From: Bacteroides uniformis | GTDB taxonomy: Bacteria; Bacteroidota; Bacteroidia; Bacteroidales; Bacteroidaceae | Direction of reading: 5' to 3' | Assembly (NCBI RefSeq): GCF_025147485.1 | Contig: NZ_CP102263.1 | Coordinates: 3,671,501-3,735,500 of the forward strand | Length of the DNA stretch: 64,000 nucleotides | Part shown: one piece after another, positions 54,921 to 63,861 of the stretch | How positions within the stretch are numbered: the first letter of the stretch is position 1 | How the letters are laid out: each line of letters starts with the position of its first letter | Translations under genes and position numbers: made by a program | Notes under the pieces: generated by a model | Told to the model about the DNA's origin: nothing | Databases searched by the model: none | Seen by the model: only the letters and a program-made list of their open reading frames with translations

Positions 54921-55766
54921 TTAAATACCTTCTATGGCAGAAGCTGGAACCCACCCTACTTTACCATCTTCCAAACGAATTTCTTTCCATTCACGCATAG
55001 AGTTGTCTTTTATCTCAACTTTACGTCCCTCATGAAGAATGAACAGACTTGTACCACTTTCACTGGGAGTACTACGCACTGTGACACTAGGTGCCAACAC
55101 TATAGCTTCGTTACGTTCCATCAGTTCGCCTTTTTGCTGAGCAGCAAACACATTACTCAATATAACAAGAACCAGGAATACTATTCCTGCAATAAATCCC
55201 ACTTTCTTTCCCGTAATCTGTTTTGAAAAGAAAAAGAGATAGAACGAAACGAGTAATAGTACAAAGAACACAATCCCCAACTTAGCCCATGCGTCTACGC
55301 TAAGACAATTAATCAACGATTTAGTCCAAGATACAAAGAAAACCTCAGGAACTGGGATTACCTTATCGATTGTCTTAGAACGTGCTATCTCCAAATTTGC
55401 ACGAATATCAGCATTACCAGGTTCCAACAACAAGGCACGCTCATAATTCAATATAGCTCTTGCTATATCATCTGCCTTATAATAACTGTTGCCAAGATTA
55501 TAATAGACCTCTGCAGCCTCTCCCTTCTTTAACAGATTCTCATATATTTGAATGGCAGAAGCATAATCATTCCGTATATAAGCGCTGTCACCTTCAGCCT
55601 TTGTCACATTGCTTTCTTGCCTTGCAGCAGAGAATTCCGCATGTGAACCGACGGATGTAGAGTCACTAGCAGTCTGTAATGTATCTACAGATGCAGAATT
55701 CTGCCCATAGGCAGTAATTGCCATCACTAGACTAAGAGTAAAAAACAATATTTTATTCATTACCAT
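54921..55766 (-). CDS. batE: BatE, TPR and SH3 membrane protein of the aerotolerance operon
   Basis: About 280 residues: signal sequence (MNKILFFTLSLVMAITAYGQ, so the ATG at 55760 is an alternative start), a TPR region (YASAIQIYENLLKKGEAAEV, YYNLGNSYYKADDIARAIL), two membrane spans (about 155-175 and 185-205) and a C-terminal bacterial SH3 domain ending MREWKEIRLEDGKVGWVPASAIEGI. It is the last gene of the operon, 10 bp after batD. The order and domain set match the Bacteroides BatE. Confidence 0.9.
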   Translation of the reverse strand: MVMNKILFFTLSLVMAITAYGQNSASVDTLQTASDSTSVGSHAEFSAARQESNVTKAEGDSAYIRNDYASAIQIYENLLKKGEAAEVYYNLGNSYYKADDIARAILNYERALLLEPGNADIRANLEIARSKTIDKVIPVPEVFFVSWTKSLINCLSVDAWAKLGIVFFVLLLVSFYLFFFSKQITGKKVGFIAGIVFLVLVILSNVFAAQQKGELMERNEAIVLAPSVTVRSTPSESGTSLFILHEGRKVEIKDNSMREWKEIRLEDGKVGWVPASAIEGI

Positions 55767-55776
55767 TTCCTCCTGA

Positions 55777-57621
55777 TTAATGTTTTATCGAGTTTTCCAT
55801 TTTACTGATAACTTCCAAAGAAGCTGAATATACCTTATCCATAGCCTGGTTATCATCACCCGGAGCAAAGCGGGCAAACTCACAGTTATTCAATGCATCG
55901 AGGAATTCCTTTATCAACGCATCATTCACACCATAATTACGAAGTTCCTCTTCGATATTATCCTTAGACAAACGGGATACCGGAATGTTCAGTTTATCAC
56001 TGATATACCCCCAAAGAGCTTTCAAAACCTCATCATAAAACGCATCTTTCTTATTCTCAGCCAATAATTTACCAGCTTGTTTCATACGTTTCACCGCCAC
56101 TTTATTGGCTTTCTTGGTACGCATCTTTGCTACATTTGCATTGGCTGCTATTTGCTTACGATAGATGACAAAGAATGTAATGAATGCAATACCCGGTATC
56201 AAATAAAGCAACCAATACGTCAACGAACCGAAGAAGAAATCACCTTTGGGAGACAGAGTTACGTTATTCTGCTTGATAAAACGAATATCCTCGTTCAATA
56301 CTTTCAACTCTTCCTTGCTTGTAAAGTTTGCAATAGTCTGAGCAGCATTACCTACTCCCTTTTCCACATGCAATTCATACTCCTCCGTAGTCAACGTCTT
56401 ATACGAACGGGAATTAATATCAAAATAACTGAACTTTACGGCAGGAATCTTATAAGTTCCAGCATTACGAGGAATTGCCAGATACTCAATGACCTTACTA
56501 CCGGAGAGGCCCGAATTTGTCAGACGGAATTTATTGTCCACCTTCGGATCATATACTTCAAAATCCTCGGGGAATTTAACTTCCGGATTAGAAAGCAATT
56601 TCAGATTACCGGTACCAGAAATGACAAGTTTGACAGTAACAGCATCATTGGTCTTGACATTTGTACTATTGATAGAAGAAGTTATATTGAACTCTCCCAC
56701 TCCTCCCGAAAAATCGGCTGGCTTACCTGCCGGCAAGGGCTTTACGTCAATTGTCAGTTGCGGAGTCAAAATTGTCTTTTTAACTTCTACGTAATTGCTT
56801 CCTCCATTGAAAAATGCCTCGAACGGATCAGCAACTTGTGTAGCCTTTGCAATGGAAGCATCAAAGCGTGCAGCATCAATTGTCAGCTTACCGGCTTGTT
56901 GCGGGAACAACACAAACTGACGATAGATTGTAGACTGATAATTTCTACCTTTATAATGCTCCAATCCCCATCTTCTGTCATTAGGCAATTCTACTTCCTG
57001 AGAATGGAATCCTTTGAAGTCAGGCAATTTCACATTATCAAACATACGTAAGTCCACCAAGGTATATATCTTGTATGTCAGCAGAAAAGCCTCTTGTTCA
57101 TACACCGTCATCTTACTGGCAGTAGCTGTAATAAACAAATCACTATTCGATACAGATGTCCCGGAAGAAGCGCGGCTGGCAGTGCCCTCACTCTGTTTGC
57201 CACCATTTCCAGAAGCTCCATTAGCAGCCTGATCTGCCGGAAGAACCCTTACTTGTACAGAATTCGAAACCATTTGGTTACCATCAGCAGTGATAGTGGC
57301 TCCTGGAATGGTAAAATCACCTTCTGCAGTCGCCATTAAAATATAAGTGAATGTAATACTGCTGGTTGAAGTCGTCTGCCCATTAATCATCTGCACGCTA
57401 CTCTGTTGCGAGCGGCTGGGCCCCATCAACACATCAAATCCCTTCATAGAAGGAGCACGAAAATCCCTTACCTTTTGTGTAGTCACCGTATACGACAGTC
57501 TGAACTGGTCTCCTACCGCCACAGCGTCAGGAGCAGACGCAGTAAACGATACCTTGCCATCGGCAAAGACATTCATACCGACTGCAATCAGTGCTATCCA
57601 TAAGAAAACTATTTTTCTCAT
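55777..57621 (-). CDS. batD: BatD, oxygen-tolerance protein
   Basis: A 614-residue protein with signal MRKIVFLWIALIAVGMNVFA, a large periplasmic BatD region of repeated immunoglobulin-like domains (FTASAPDAVAVGDQFRLSYT, SSINSTNVKTNDAVTVKLVI, KFPEDFEVYDPKVDNKF) and one membrane span near residue 465 (WLLYLIPGIAFITFFVIY). A cytosolic helical tail ends in ALNNCEFARFAPGDDNQAMDKVY. The FTASAP opening and FARFAPGD tail are characteristic of BatD. It lies between batC and batE on the same strand. Confidence 0.93.
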   Translation of the reverse strand: MRKIVFLWIALIAVGMNVFADGKVSFTASAPDAVAVGDQFRLSYTVTTQKVRDFRAPSMKGFDVLMGPSRSQQSSVQMINGQTTSTSSITFTYILMATAEGDFTIPGATITADGNQMVSNSVQVRVLPADQAANGASGNGGKQSEGTASRASSGTSVSNSDLFITATASKMTVYEQEAFLLTYKIYTLVDLRMFDNVKLPDFKGFHSQEVELPNDRRWGLEHYKGRNYQSTIYRQFVLFPQQAGKLTIDAARFDASIAKATQVADPFEAFFNGGSNYVEVKKTILTPQLTIDVKPLPAGKPADFSGGVGEFNITSSINSTNVKTNDAVTVKLVISGTGNLKLLSNPEVKFPEDFEVYDPKVDNKFRLTNSGLSGSKVIEYLAIPRNAGTYKIPAVKFSYFDINSRSYKTLTTEEYELHVEKGVGNAAQTIANFTSKEELKVLNEDIRFIKQNNVTLSPKGDFFFGSLTYWLLYLIPGIAFITFFVIYRKQIAANANVAKMRTKKANKVAVKRMKQAGKLLAENKKDAFYDEVLKALWGYISDKLNIPVSRLSKDNIEEELRNYGVNDALIKEFLDALNNCEFARFAPGDDNQAMDKVYSASLEVISKMENSIKH

Positions 57622-57643
57622 ATATTATTTCCTATTATGTTTG

Positions 57644-58354
57644 TTACCAATCTTTTTCCAGACGACCTCCTTGAAGTACCTGCTGCTTTTTCACTTTATC
57701 CTGCACATCCTTCTCGTCTTGCATGACAGAGTTCAATAGCTGTTCTGCATTTTCCTTAGACATCTCATTATCTTTTTTTTCCGGCTGAGAAGGTTGTTGT
57801 TGCTGGTCTTGATTCTGTTGCTGGTCTTTCTGCTGATCCTGCTGTTTATCCTGCTCCTTCTGTTGGTCCTGTTTATCCTGATCTTGATTCTGATCCTGGT
57901 TCTGCTGCTGGTCTTGCAACTGTTTCTGTGCCAAAGCAAGGTTATAGCGCGTTTCATCATCTTTCGGATTATTGCGTAACGACTCCTTATAGGCTTCTAC
58001 CGCCTTTGCATAATCCTTCTGAGAATGAAAGATGACTCCCATATTATGATAAATCTGTGCTAAGTTCGATTTGTCCTTTTCTATCTTGGTAGCTCCCACA
58101 TATTGCTCCATCGCTTCCTGCAGCTTGTTCTGCTGGGTCAATGTATTTCCCAGGTTGAACATGGAAACCGTTGACTTCGGGTTTACCTCCAAAGCCTTCC
58201 GATAGTTCACTTCTGCATCCACATATACGCTATCCTTAAAAAAACGGTTTCCCTTACGGATATAATCGCGTTCCGCCTTCTGTGCAGAAGCTGAAACTGC
58301 CACTAACAGCAGCAAAACTATTCCAATATATTTTTTCTGTAACATACGCATCAT
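57644..58354 (-). CDS. batC: BatC, TPR protein with a Gln/Asp-rich low-complexity tail
   Basis: A 236-residue exported TPR protein. The signal starts at MLQKKYIGIVLLLLVAVSAS, so the ATG at 58345 may be the true start rather than 58354. TPR units are VDAEVNYRKALEVNPKSTVS, MFNLGNTLTQQNKLQEAMEQ and YHNMGVIFHSQKDYAKAVEA. From about residue 145 to 195 the chain is almost only Q, D, N and K (runs such as QQQNQDQNQDQDKQDQQ), then a conserved end SKENAEQLLNSVMQDEKDVQ. The first ATG overlaps the batB stop. Confidence 0.92.
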   Translation of the reverse strand: MMRMLQKKYIGIVLLLLVAVSASAQKAERDYIRKGNRFFKDSVYVDAEVNYRKALEVNPKSTVSMFNLGNTLTQQNKLQEAMEQYVGATKIEKDKSNLAQIYHNMGVIFHSQKDYAKAVEAYKESLRNNPKDDETRYNLALAQKQLQDQQQNQDQNQDQDKQDQQKEQDKQQDQQKDQQQNQDQQQQPSQPEKKDNEMSKENAEQLLNSVMQDEKDVQDKVKKQQVLQGGRLEKDW

Positions 58355-59379
58355 TTCTTATTAGAGAATAAATGAATGTTGCGGAACAGAGGATTCTTGC
58401 GCTCCAATATCAACATCTCAGCCAGTAACAACAGCAGAATAATCCATGCCACTGCCTGAAACTGTTCATTGAATTCCGTGTACACCTGTGTTTCCACATC
58501 TGCCTTTGCCATCTTGTTGATTTCCTGACTAATCGCTTTCTGTGCACCGTTGGTATTGTCTACGCGCACATAAATACCATTTCCTGCCTGAGCAATTTCC
58601 TGACACATCTGCTCATTCAAGCGAGTAACGATTACATTACCTTCACGGTCACGACGATAATCATTAGTACCCTCTATTGGAATAGGGGCACCCTCAGGCA
58701 TACCTACCCCTAATACATTGACCTGGATACCTTTCTCTGCAGCAGCCTTAGCTGCTTCTACGGCACCACCTTCATGGTTTTCACCGTCGGTGATGACAAT
58801 AACAGTACGTCCCACTCCTTCTTGAGGTGTAAAACTCCGGGCAGCCAGATTTATTGCAGCTCCAATTGCCGTACCTTGCTTGGAAATCAGCGAAGGGTCG
58901 ATGGACTCCAAAAACATCTTGGCAGAAATATAATCACTCGTAATAGGCAACTGGGTAAATGCGTCACCTGCAAAAACAATCATACCGACCTTGTCATTCT
59001 GCATCTTATCTACCAACTGCGCCACCAGCCGTTTTGCCTTCTGCAAGCGGCTTGGCTGTACGTCTTGTGCCAGCATGGAATTGGATATATCCAACGCAAT
59101 CATCACTTCCACTCCCTGGCGTTTTACCGTCTCCAGTTTGGAACCAAACTGCGGACGTGCCAGCAGTACCGTGAACAACCCGATAGCCGCAAAAACCAAC
59201 CAAAACTTCACATCCGGACGGTATTTGGAAACATCCGGCATTAGCTGTGCCATCAGTATAGGGTCACCAAATTTACGAATGGCTTTCCTCCTCCGATAAT
59301 TGGAGTACAAGTAGAAGGCCGCCAATAAAGGCAGCAGCAGCAACAAGTACAAATATGCAGGTTCTTCAAATCGAAACAT
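58351..59379 (-). CDS. batB: BatB, von Willebrand A membrane protein
   Basis: A 342-residue inner-membrane protein: spans near 10-27 and 60-78, a VWA domain with MIDAS DISNS (MIALDISNSMLAQDVQPSRL) and the TxT partner region VIVITDGENHEGG, and a C-terminal span (AWIILLLLLAEMLIL). BatA and BatB resemble each other and probably form one complex with MoxR. The start MFRFEEPAYLYLLLLLPLLA is typical. The gap to batA contains a short AATTTACA repeat. Confidence 0.94.
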   Translation of the reverse strand: MFRFEEPAYLYLLLLLPLLAAFYLYSNYRRRKAIRKFGDPILMAQLMPDVSKYRPDVKFWLVFAAIGLFTVLLARPQFGSKLETVKRQGVEVMIALDISNSMLAQDVQPSRLQKAKRLVAQLVDKMQNDKVGMIVFAGDAFTQLPITSDYISAKMFLESIDPSLISKQGTAIGAAINLAARSFTPQEGVGRTVIVITDGENHEGGAVEAAKAAAEKGIQVNVLGVGMPEGAPIPIEGTNDYRRDREGNVIVTRLNEQMCQEIAQAGNGIYVRVDNTNGAQKAISQEINKMAKADVETQVYTEFNEQFQAVAWIILLLLLAEMLILERKNPLFRNIHLFSNKK

Positions 59380-59385
59380 CTTTTT

Positions 59386-59420
59386 ATTTACAATTTAGCA
59401 ATTTACAATTTACAATTTGG
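59386..59420. repeat. AATTTACA tandem repeats between batA and batB
   Basis: ATTTACAATTTAGCAATTTACA and a further ATTTACAATTTGG give four near-copies of a 10-bp word in 35 bp. A related GATTTAACGATTTACAATT lies at 60454. Intergenic low-complexity repeat. Confidence 0.6.
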
Positions 59421-59459
59421 CTACGCAATGACTGATACACTAAAAGACATTCTCCGTTT

Positions 59460-60443
59460 TTACGGTATCTTCTTCAATATAGAGTTGCGTAACAGTACCT
59501 CCAGTAATACGCACAAGAAAGCAGCCAACGCAAACCAGCGGTACTCTTCCTGGCGCTTGCTGTATTCTTTTACATTCAATTTTGTTTTCTCCAGCTTGTC
59601 TATCTCCTCGTACACTTCCTTCAACTTCGAGTTGCTGGTGGCACGGAAATAGTTACCTTCCGTTGTTCCGGCAATCTGTGTCAAAGTCTTTTCATCAATT
59701 TCGACGGGCATATTGACATATTGCACTGTTCCGCCTACCGGATAAGGATAAGGAGCCATACCATTGGTTCCTACCCCAATAGTATAAACGCGAATGCCAA
59801 AACTCTTGGCTATTTCAGCAGCCGTCAAAGGAGAAATATCACCTTTATTATTGACACCGTCCGTCAGCAGAATAATGACTTTCGACTTTGCCTTGCTATC
59901 CTTCAAACGGGTAACGGCATTGGCAATACCCATACCGATTGCCGTTCCGTCTTCAATCAGCCCGCACTTCATATCTTTAAGCAAGTTCAACAATACGGCA
60001 TGGTCTACTGTCAACGGACATTGCGTAAAGCTTTCTCCAGCAAACAAAGTTATACCTATATTGTCATTCGGACGTCCGTTAATAAACTCTGCCGCCACAT
60101 CCTTCGCCGCTTCCAACCGGTTAGGTTTCAGGTCTTCGGCCAGCATACTGGTAGAAACGTCCATAGCAAGCATGATATCAATACCCTCAATCTCACTGTT
60201 CTGCCAGCTATCGGTGGTTTGCGGACGTGCCAAAACAAGAATAATCAGTATCAAGGCAATTATCCGCAATACAAACGGTACATGCAACAAATAGTTCTTA
60301 TAGCTTTTAGGGGTATGGGCATACACACGGGCATCCGAAATCTGAAGCGTAGCTTCACTATTCTTCCGCTTCATAATATACCATACTATATAAGGTATAA
60401 GCAACAGCAGCAAAAATAAATATTCAATATTGGCAAAAACCAT
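59460..60443 (-). CDS. batA: BatA, von Willebrand A membrane protein
   Basis: A 327-residue inner-membrane VWA protein. Spans are near 7-24 and 55-75, the MIDAS is MDVSTS in IMLAMDVSTSMLAEDLKPNRL, VIILLTDGVNNKGD gives the second metal loop, and a C-terminal span lies in WFALAAFLCVLLEVLLRN. Conserved order moxR-DUF58-x-batA-batB fits. The start MVFANIEYLFLLLLLIPYIV is the family opening. Confidence 0.94.
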   Translation of the reverse strand: MVFANIEYLFLLLLLIPYIVWYIMKRKNSEATLQISDARVYAHTPKSYKNYLLHVPFVLRIIALILIILVLARPQTTDSWQNSEIEGIDIMLAMDVSTSMLAEDLKPNRLEAAKDVAAEFINGRPNDNIGITLFAGESFTQCPLTVDHAVLLNLLKDMKCGLIEDGTAIGMGIANAVTRLKDSKAKSKVIILLTDGVNNKGDISPLTAAEIAKSFGIRVYTIGVGTNGMAPYPYPVGGTVQYVNMPVEIDEKTLTQIAGTTEGNYFRATSNSKLKEVYEEIDKLEKTKLNVKEYSKRQEEYRWFALAAFLCVLLEVLLRNSILKKIP

Positions 60444-60538
60444 ATTTATGTACGATTTAACGATTTACAATTCAGCTTCGCTCCAAACATCCCTCACTTT
60501 TCACTCATGTATATCCGATTGAAGTCACTTTTCCTGTA

Positions 60539-61618
60539 TTAAGCAAAATAATTATACAACTCCAATCCGATATATATCAATGAACTGACAAGGGCTACAG
60601 CCAACACTACAATACCCGTTCCCAGCAAAACCTTGGTACGCAAAGAACGTTTCTCGATAATGGTAATCTCCGTAGGCTGCGGCTTGGCATTCTCCTCTTC
60701 TTTCTCCTTGGTTTCATTAATAAAGTCAATGGCATTAATCAGGTTAGCGTCATTTTCGTTCATCAATGGATTATGCTTGGCAAATTTCACCAAATCAGCA
60801 GTCTGGAACAATTCACGCAAATCCGATATTGCTTCCTTATCTTTCATTTCCAGCAACTTGTCTATGATTTCCGTAGAAGTCATTTCCAAAGCATTGAAAC
60901 CAAAACGGTCTTTTATATATGTACGAAGAGCATCAGTCAATTCCGTATAATATTCCTTCGGTTCCCCTTTCTGCCATACCTTCTCATTCTTGATACGTTC
61001 TATCTCCTGCATAGCCAACTGATGGGGAGGCAGCTTAGGTTCTACCTTCACCTTACGGATAATAGGCTTATTGTCGAAGAAGCGCATTATCAGATAGACA
61101 AGTAATATCCCTATCGGGATAATCAGCGCACCACAAGCCATAAGACCATACCAGTCTTCCCAGGCAAAAGGCGCTTGCATCACTGTTTTGGGACCGAAGA
61201 ACTGTTCCGGATTCTCCGGGTCTAACGGGACATTCACCGAATATACTTTCAAGGCCAACGCTTTGGAGCGATACTTCTCATTATCCACTGTCACTTCCAT
61301 AGGCGGCAGATAATAAAGAGCCGAGTCGAAAGAGGTAACTGTATACTCTTGAGTTATCAATGCACGCCGGCCATCATTCAGCAGTTGCGTATCCGGCTTG
61401 GCCACATCAATAATTTCAACCCCATTCACCAGCGTATCGGTATATACCGGGAATATGGCACGCTTATCGGCATCCAGAGATACTTGAAGCTTTATCTTTG
61501 CCTGCTCTCCAATAAGAATCTGCAAAGAGTCAATCGTAGCATCTACCGTTACCGACTGGGCTACTACCCTTCCCGACCATGCTATCAATAACGCTATCAG
61601 AAATAAATATCTTTTCAT
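60539..61618 (-). CDS. Unnamed membrane protein of the aerotolerance operon
   Basis: About 359 residues. I start it at the ATG 61618 (MKRYLFLIALLIAWSGRVVA, a clean signal peptide); an upstream frame would overlap the preceding gene. The periplasmic part is BatD-like and beta-rich (TIDSLQILIGEQAKIKLQVS; QEYTVTSFDSALYYLPPMEV), followed by a span near 175 (ALIIPIGILLVYLIMRFF), a cytosolic helical region (ALRTYIKDRFGFNALEMTSTEI, like the BatD tail) and a last span (LGTGIVVLAVALVSSLIYIG). It sits between the DUF58 gene and batA. Confidence 0.85.
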   Translation of the reverse strand: MKRYLFLIALLIAWSGRVVAQSVTVDATIDSLQILIGEQAKIKLQVSLDADKRAIFPVYTDTLVNGVEIIDVAKPDTQLLNDGRRALITQEYTVTSFDSALYYLPPMEVTVDNEKYRSKALALKVYSVNVPLDPENPEQFFGPKTVMQAPFAWEDWYGLMACGALIIPIGILLVYLIMRFFDNKPIIRKVKVEPKLPPHQLAMQEIERIKNEKVWQKGEPKEYYTELTDALRTYIKDRFGFNALEMTSTEIIDKLLEMKDKEAISDLRELFQTADLVKFAKHNPLMNENDANLINAIDFINETKEKEEENAKPQPTEITIIEKRSLRTKVLLGTGIVVLAVALVSSLIYIGLELYNYFA

Positions 61619-61625
61619 TTTCCGA

Positions 61626-62495
61626 TTAATTTCGTTTCGCAAACAAATTCATCAATGCCTTGACATAATCCTGGTCGGTACGTACCGACACATTGTCGAC
61701 ATTACTCTTGGTAAACGTTTCATTCAATTCCGCCTGCTTGTTCACCCACCAATCATGATGGGCACGGCGCACGGCACGCGAGGAGGTGTCAATCCACTGC
61801 TCATGTCCCGTCTCGGCATCCCTAATCTTCATCAGTCCTACGGGTGGCAATTCTTCCACACGACGGTCGTACACCTGAACGGCAACCAGGTCATGCTTAC
61901 GATTGGCAATGGTCATGGCGTTCTTGAAACTTTCCTGGTCGATGAAGTCGGACAAGACAAATGCCGTGCAACGGCGTTTCATCACATTCGTCAGATATTC
62001 CAATCCCAAACGGATGTTCGTCCTCCGGCTTTCCGCATGAAAATCTATCAGTTCGCGGATGATGTAAAGTATATGCTTACGTCCCTTCTTGGGCGGAATA
62101 AACTTCTCAATCCGGTCCGAAAAGAAGATGACACCAATCTTGTCATTATTCTGAATGGCAGAGAATGCCAGTGTAGCGGCAATTTCCGTCACCATATCCT
62201 TCTTCATCTGCTTTACCGTACCGAACTCCAAACTACCGGAAACATCTACCAACAACATCACTGTCAATTCGCGCTCCTCCTCAAACACCTTGACGTAAGG
62301 CTTGTTGAAGCGGGCGGTCACATTCCAGTCAATGTCGCGTATGTCGTCGCCAAACTGATACTCGCGCACCTCGGAGAATGCCATACCTCTACCCTTGAAG
62401 GCAGAGTGATACTGCCCGGCAAAGATATTGTTGGACAATCCGCGCGTCTTTATCTCAATCTGACGGACTTTCTTCAAAAGTTCTGTTGTTTCCAT
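61626..62495 (-). CDS. DUF58 domain protein of the MoxR/bat operon
   Basis: A 289-residue protein of the DUF58 family with a degenerate VWA fold. The DUF58 hallmark is YQFGDDIRDIDWNVTARFNK followed by PYVKVFEEERELTVMLLVD, and a MIDAS-like DVSGS comes next. It has no signal or span. In MoxR systems this protein probably links the ATPase to the VWA proteins. It follows moxR after a 168-bp gap that contains a phased repeat array, an unusual interruption in an otherwise compact operon. Confidence 0.92.
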   Translation of the reverse strand: METTELLKKVRQIEIKTRGLSNNIFAGQYHSAFKGRGMAFSEVREYQFGDDIRDIDWNVTARFNKPYVKVFEEERELTVMLLVDVSGSLEFGTVKQMKKDMVTEIAATLAFSAIQNNDKIGVIFFSDRIEKFIPPKKGRKHILYIIRELIDFHAESRRTNIRLGLEYLTNVMKRRCTAFVLSDFIDQESFKNAMTIANRKHDLVAVQVYDRRVEELPPVGLMKIRDAETGHEQWIDTSSRAVRRAHHDWWVNKQAELNETFTKSNVDNVSVRTDQDYVKALMNLFAKRN

Positions 62496-62573
62496 TGATT
62501 TATTTTAATAATCTCATTTAAGCACACAAGCGCAATTTAGTTTATAACAGAAACTTCCCTATGAAAAGGGGTG

Positions 62574-62660
62574 AGGTTTTCGGTACTCAACCCTAAGGTT
62601 TACGACGCTAAACCTCAGGTATAGGATTGTAAACCTCAAGTTTACGAAAACCTCTATTAT
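62574..62660. repeat. Phased array of AAACCT palindromes (21-bp period), copy 2
   Basis: Palindromic units are centred at 62595 (AACCCTAAGGTTT), 62616 (AAACCTCAGGTAT) and 62637 (AAACCTCAAGTTT), exactly 21 bp apart. A degraded unit ending AGGTTTT lies 21 bp before the first, and AAACCTCTATT follows at 62648. The linker AGGATTG matches AGAATTG and TGATTG in the array at 17.14 kb. It lies between moxR and the DUF58 gene. The rest of the gap shows nothing else. Confidence 0.82.
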
Positions 62661-62663
62661 GCG

Positions 62664-63659
62664 TTAGGGCACTTCAACCTTGTTCAGTATCTTGCTGACG
62701 ATTTCATCAGATGTCATATTGCTGGCTTCCGCCTCGTAAGTCAAGCCGATACGGTGGCGAAGTACGTCGTGTGCCACAGCGCGCACATCCTCCGGAATGA
62801 CATAACCGCGACGCTTGATGAACGCGTAGCTACGGGCAGCCAAGGCCAAGTTGATGGAAGCACGGGGCGAACCGCCGAAACCAATCATGTCTTTCAGTTC
62901 TTTTAAATCATATTTTTCCGGATAACGGGTAGCAAATACAATATCAACAATATATTTTTCTATTTTCTCATCCAGATACACCTGGCGAACCACTTTACGA
63001 GCTTCAATAATTTCGTCTGCCTTCAAAATGGGCTTCACTTCAAATTTATCACCATTGATATTCTGACGGATAATCAGTTTCTCCTCTTCCAGCTTCGGAT
63101 AGTCTATTACGACTTTCAGCATGAAACGGTCCACTTGCGCTTCGGGCAGCGGATAAGTACCTTCCTGCTCGATAGGATTCTGTGTGGCAAGCACCAGGAA
63201 TGGTTTGGGCAACCCGAAAGTTTCATTGCCGATAGTAACTTGACGTTCCTGCATGGCTTCCAGCAAAGCACTCTGTACTTTGGCCGGAGCACGGTTGATT
63301 TCATCAGCCAAAACAAAGTTTGCGAAGACCGGACCTTTTTTTACTTGGAACGTTTCATCCTTCTGGCTGTAAACCATTGTACCTATTACGTCGGCAGGCA
63401 ACAAGTCAGGCGTAAACTGAATGCGGCTGTATTGCGCATCAATCAACGAAGCAAGCGTCTTGATAGCTAAAGTCTTTGCCAAACCGGGCACACCTTCCAA
63501 CAACACATGTCCATCGGACAACAAACCAATTAACAACGACTCTACCAGATGCTTTTGTCCTACAATGACCTGGTCCATACCTGTGGTAAGATTGGTAACG
63601 AAAGCACTTTGTCTTTCAATCCGCTCATTCAGTTCGCGGATGTCAATTGTTTCAGCCAT
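62664..63659 (-). CDS. moxR: MoxR-family AAA+ ATPase
   Basis: A 331-residue cytosolic AAA+ chaperone. Walker A is GVPGLAKT, Walker B is FVLADEINRAPAKVQSALLE, and sensor and arginine-finger regions are LATQNPIEQEGTYPLPEAQVDRFML. A C-terminal lid domain follows. It is the first gene of the operon, driven by TACTTTTG at 63733-63740 on the minus strand. MoxR proteins are thought to mature VWA partner proteins, here BatA and BatB. Confidence 0.95.
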   Translation of the reverse strand: MAETIDIRELNERIERQSAFVTNLTTGMDQVIVGQKHLVESLLIGLLSDGHVLLEGVPGLAKTLAIKTLASLIDAQYSRIQFTPDLLPADVIGTMVYSQKDETFQVKKGPVFANFVLADEINRAPAKVQSALLEAMQERQVTIGNETFGLPKPFLVLATQNPIEQEGTYPLPEAQVDRFMLKVVIDYPKLEEEKLIIRQNINGDKFEVKPILKADEIIEARKVVRQVYLDEKIEKYIVDIVFATRYPEKYDLKELKDMIGFGGSPRASINLALAARSYAFIKRRGYVIPEDVRAVAHDVLRHRIGLTYEAEASNMTSDEIVSKILNKVEVP

Positions 63660-63732
63660 AAATCAATCTATTTTTTAATGTTTAATTTCTTCATTTATCC
63701 GGTTTTGAACCGGCAATTATTTTTTTCGCTCC

Positions 63733-63740
63733 CAAAAGTA
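63733..63740 (-). promoter_or_regulatory. Promoter of the moxR-bat operon (-7 element)
   Basis: CAAAAGTA is TACTTTTG on the coding strand, 74 bp before the moxR start. Confidence 0.55.
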
Positions 63741-63833
63741 CGGGAATAAATTAACCATACCAACTAATTTTTATTAAAAAACTATGCGAAACCTTTTAGA
63801 TTAAACTACTTTCATAGAGTTTAGTATTTAACA

Positions 63834-63861
63834 AAAAAGAAGCAGTAATTTTTTACTGCTT
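63834..63861 (-). terminator. Terminator overlapping the stop codon of the LysM gene
   Basis: GAAGCAGTAA pairs with TTACTGCTTC; the right arm includes the stop codon at 63853-63855. A T run follows on the minus strand. Confidence 0.8.

Noticed and set aside
57794..57979. Leucine-rich 61-codon plus-strand frame resembling a membrane peptide
   Set aside because: It is the antisense reading of the CAG/GAT-rich low-complexity tail of batC.
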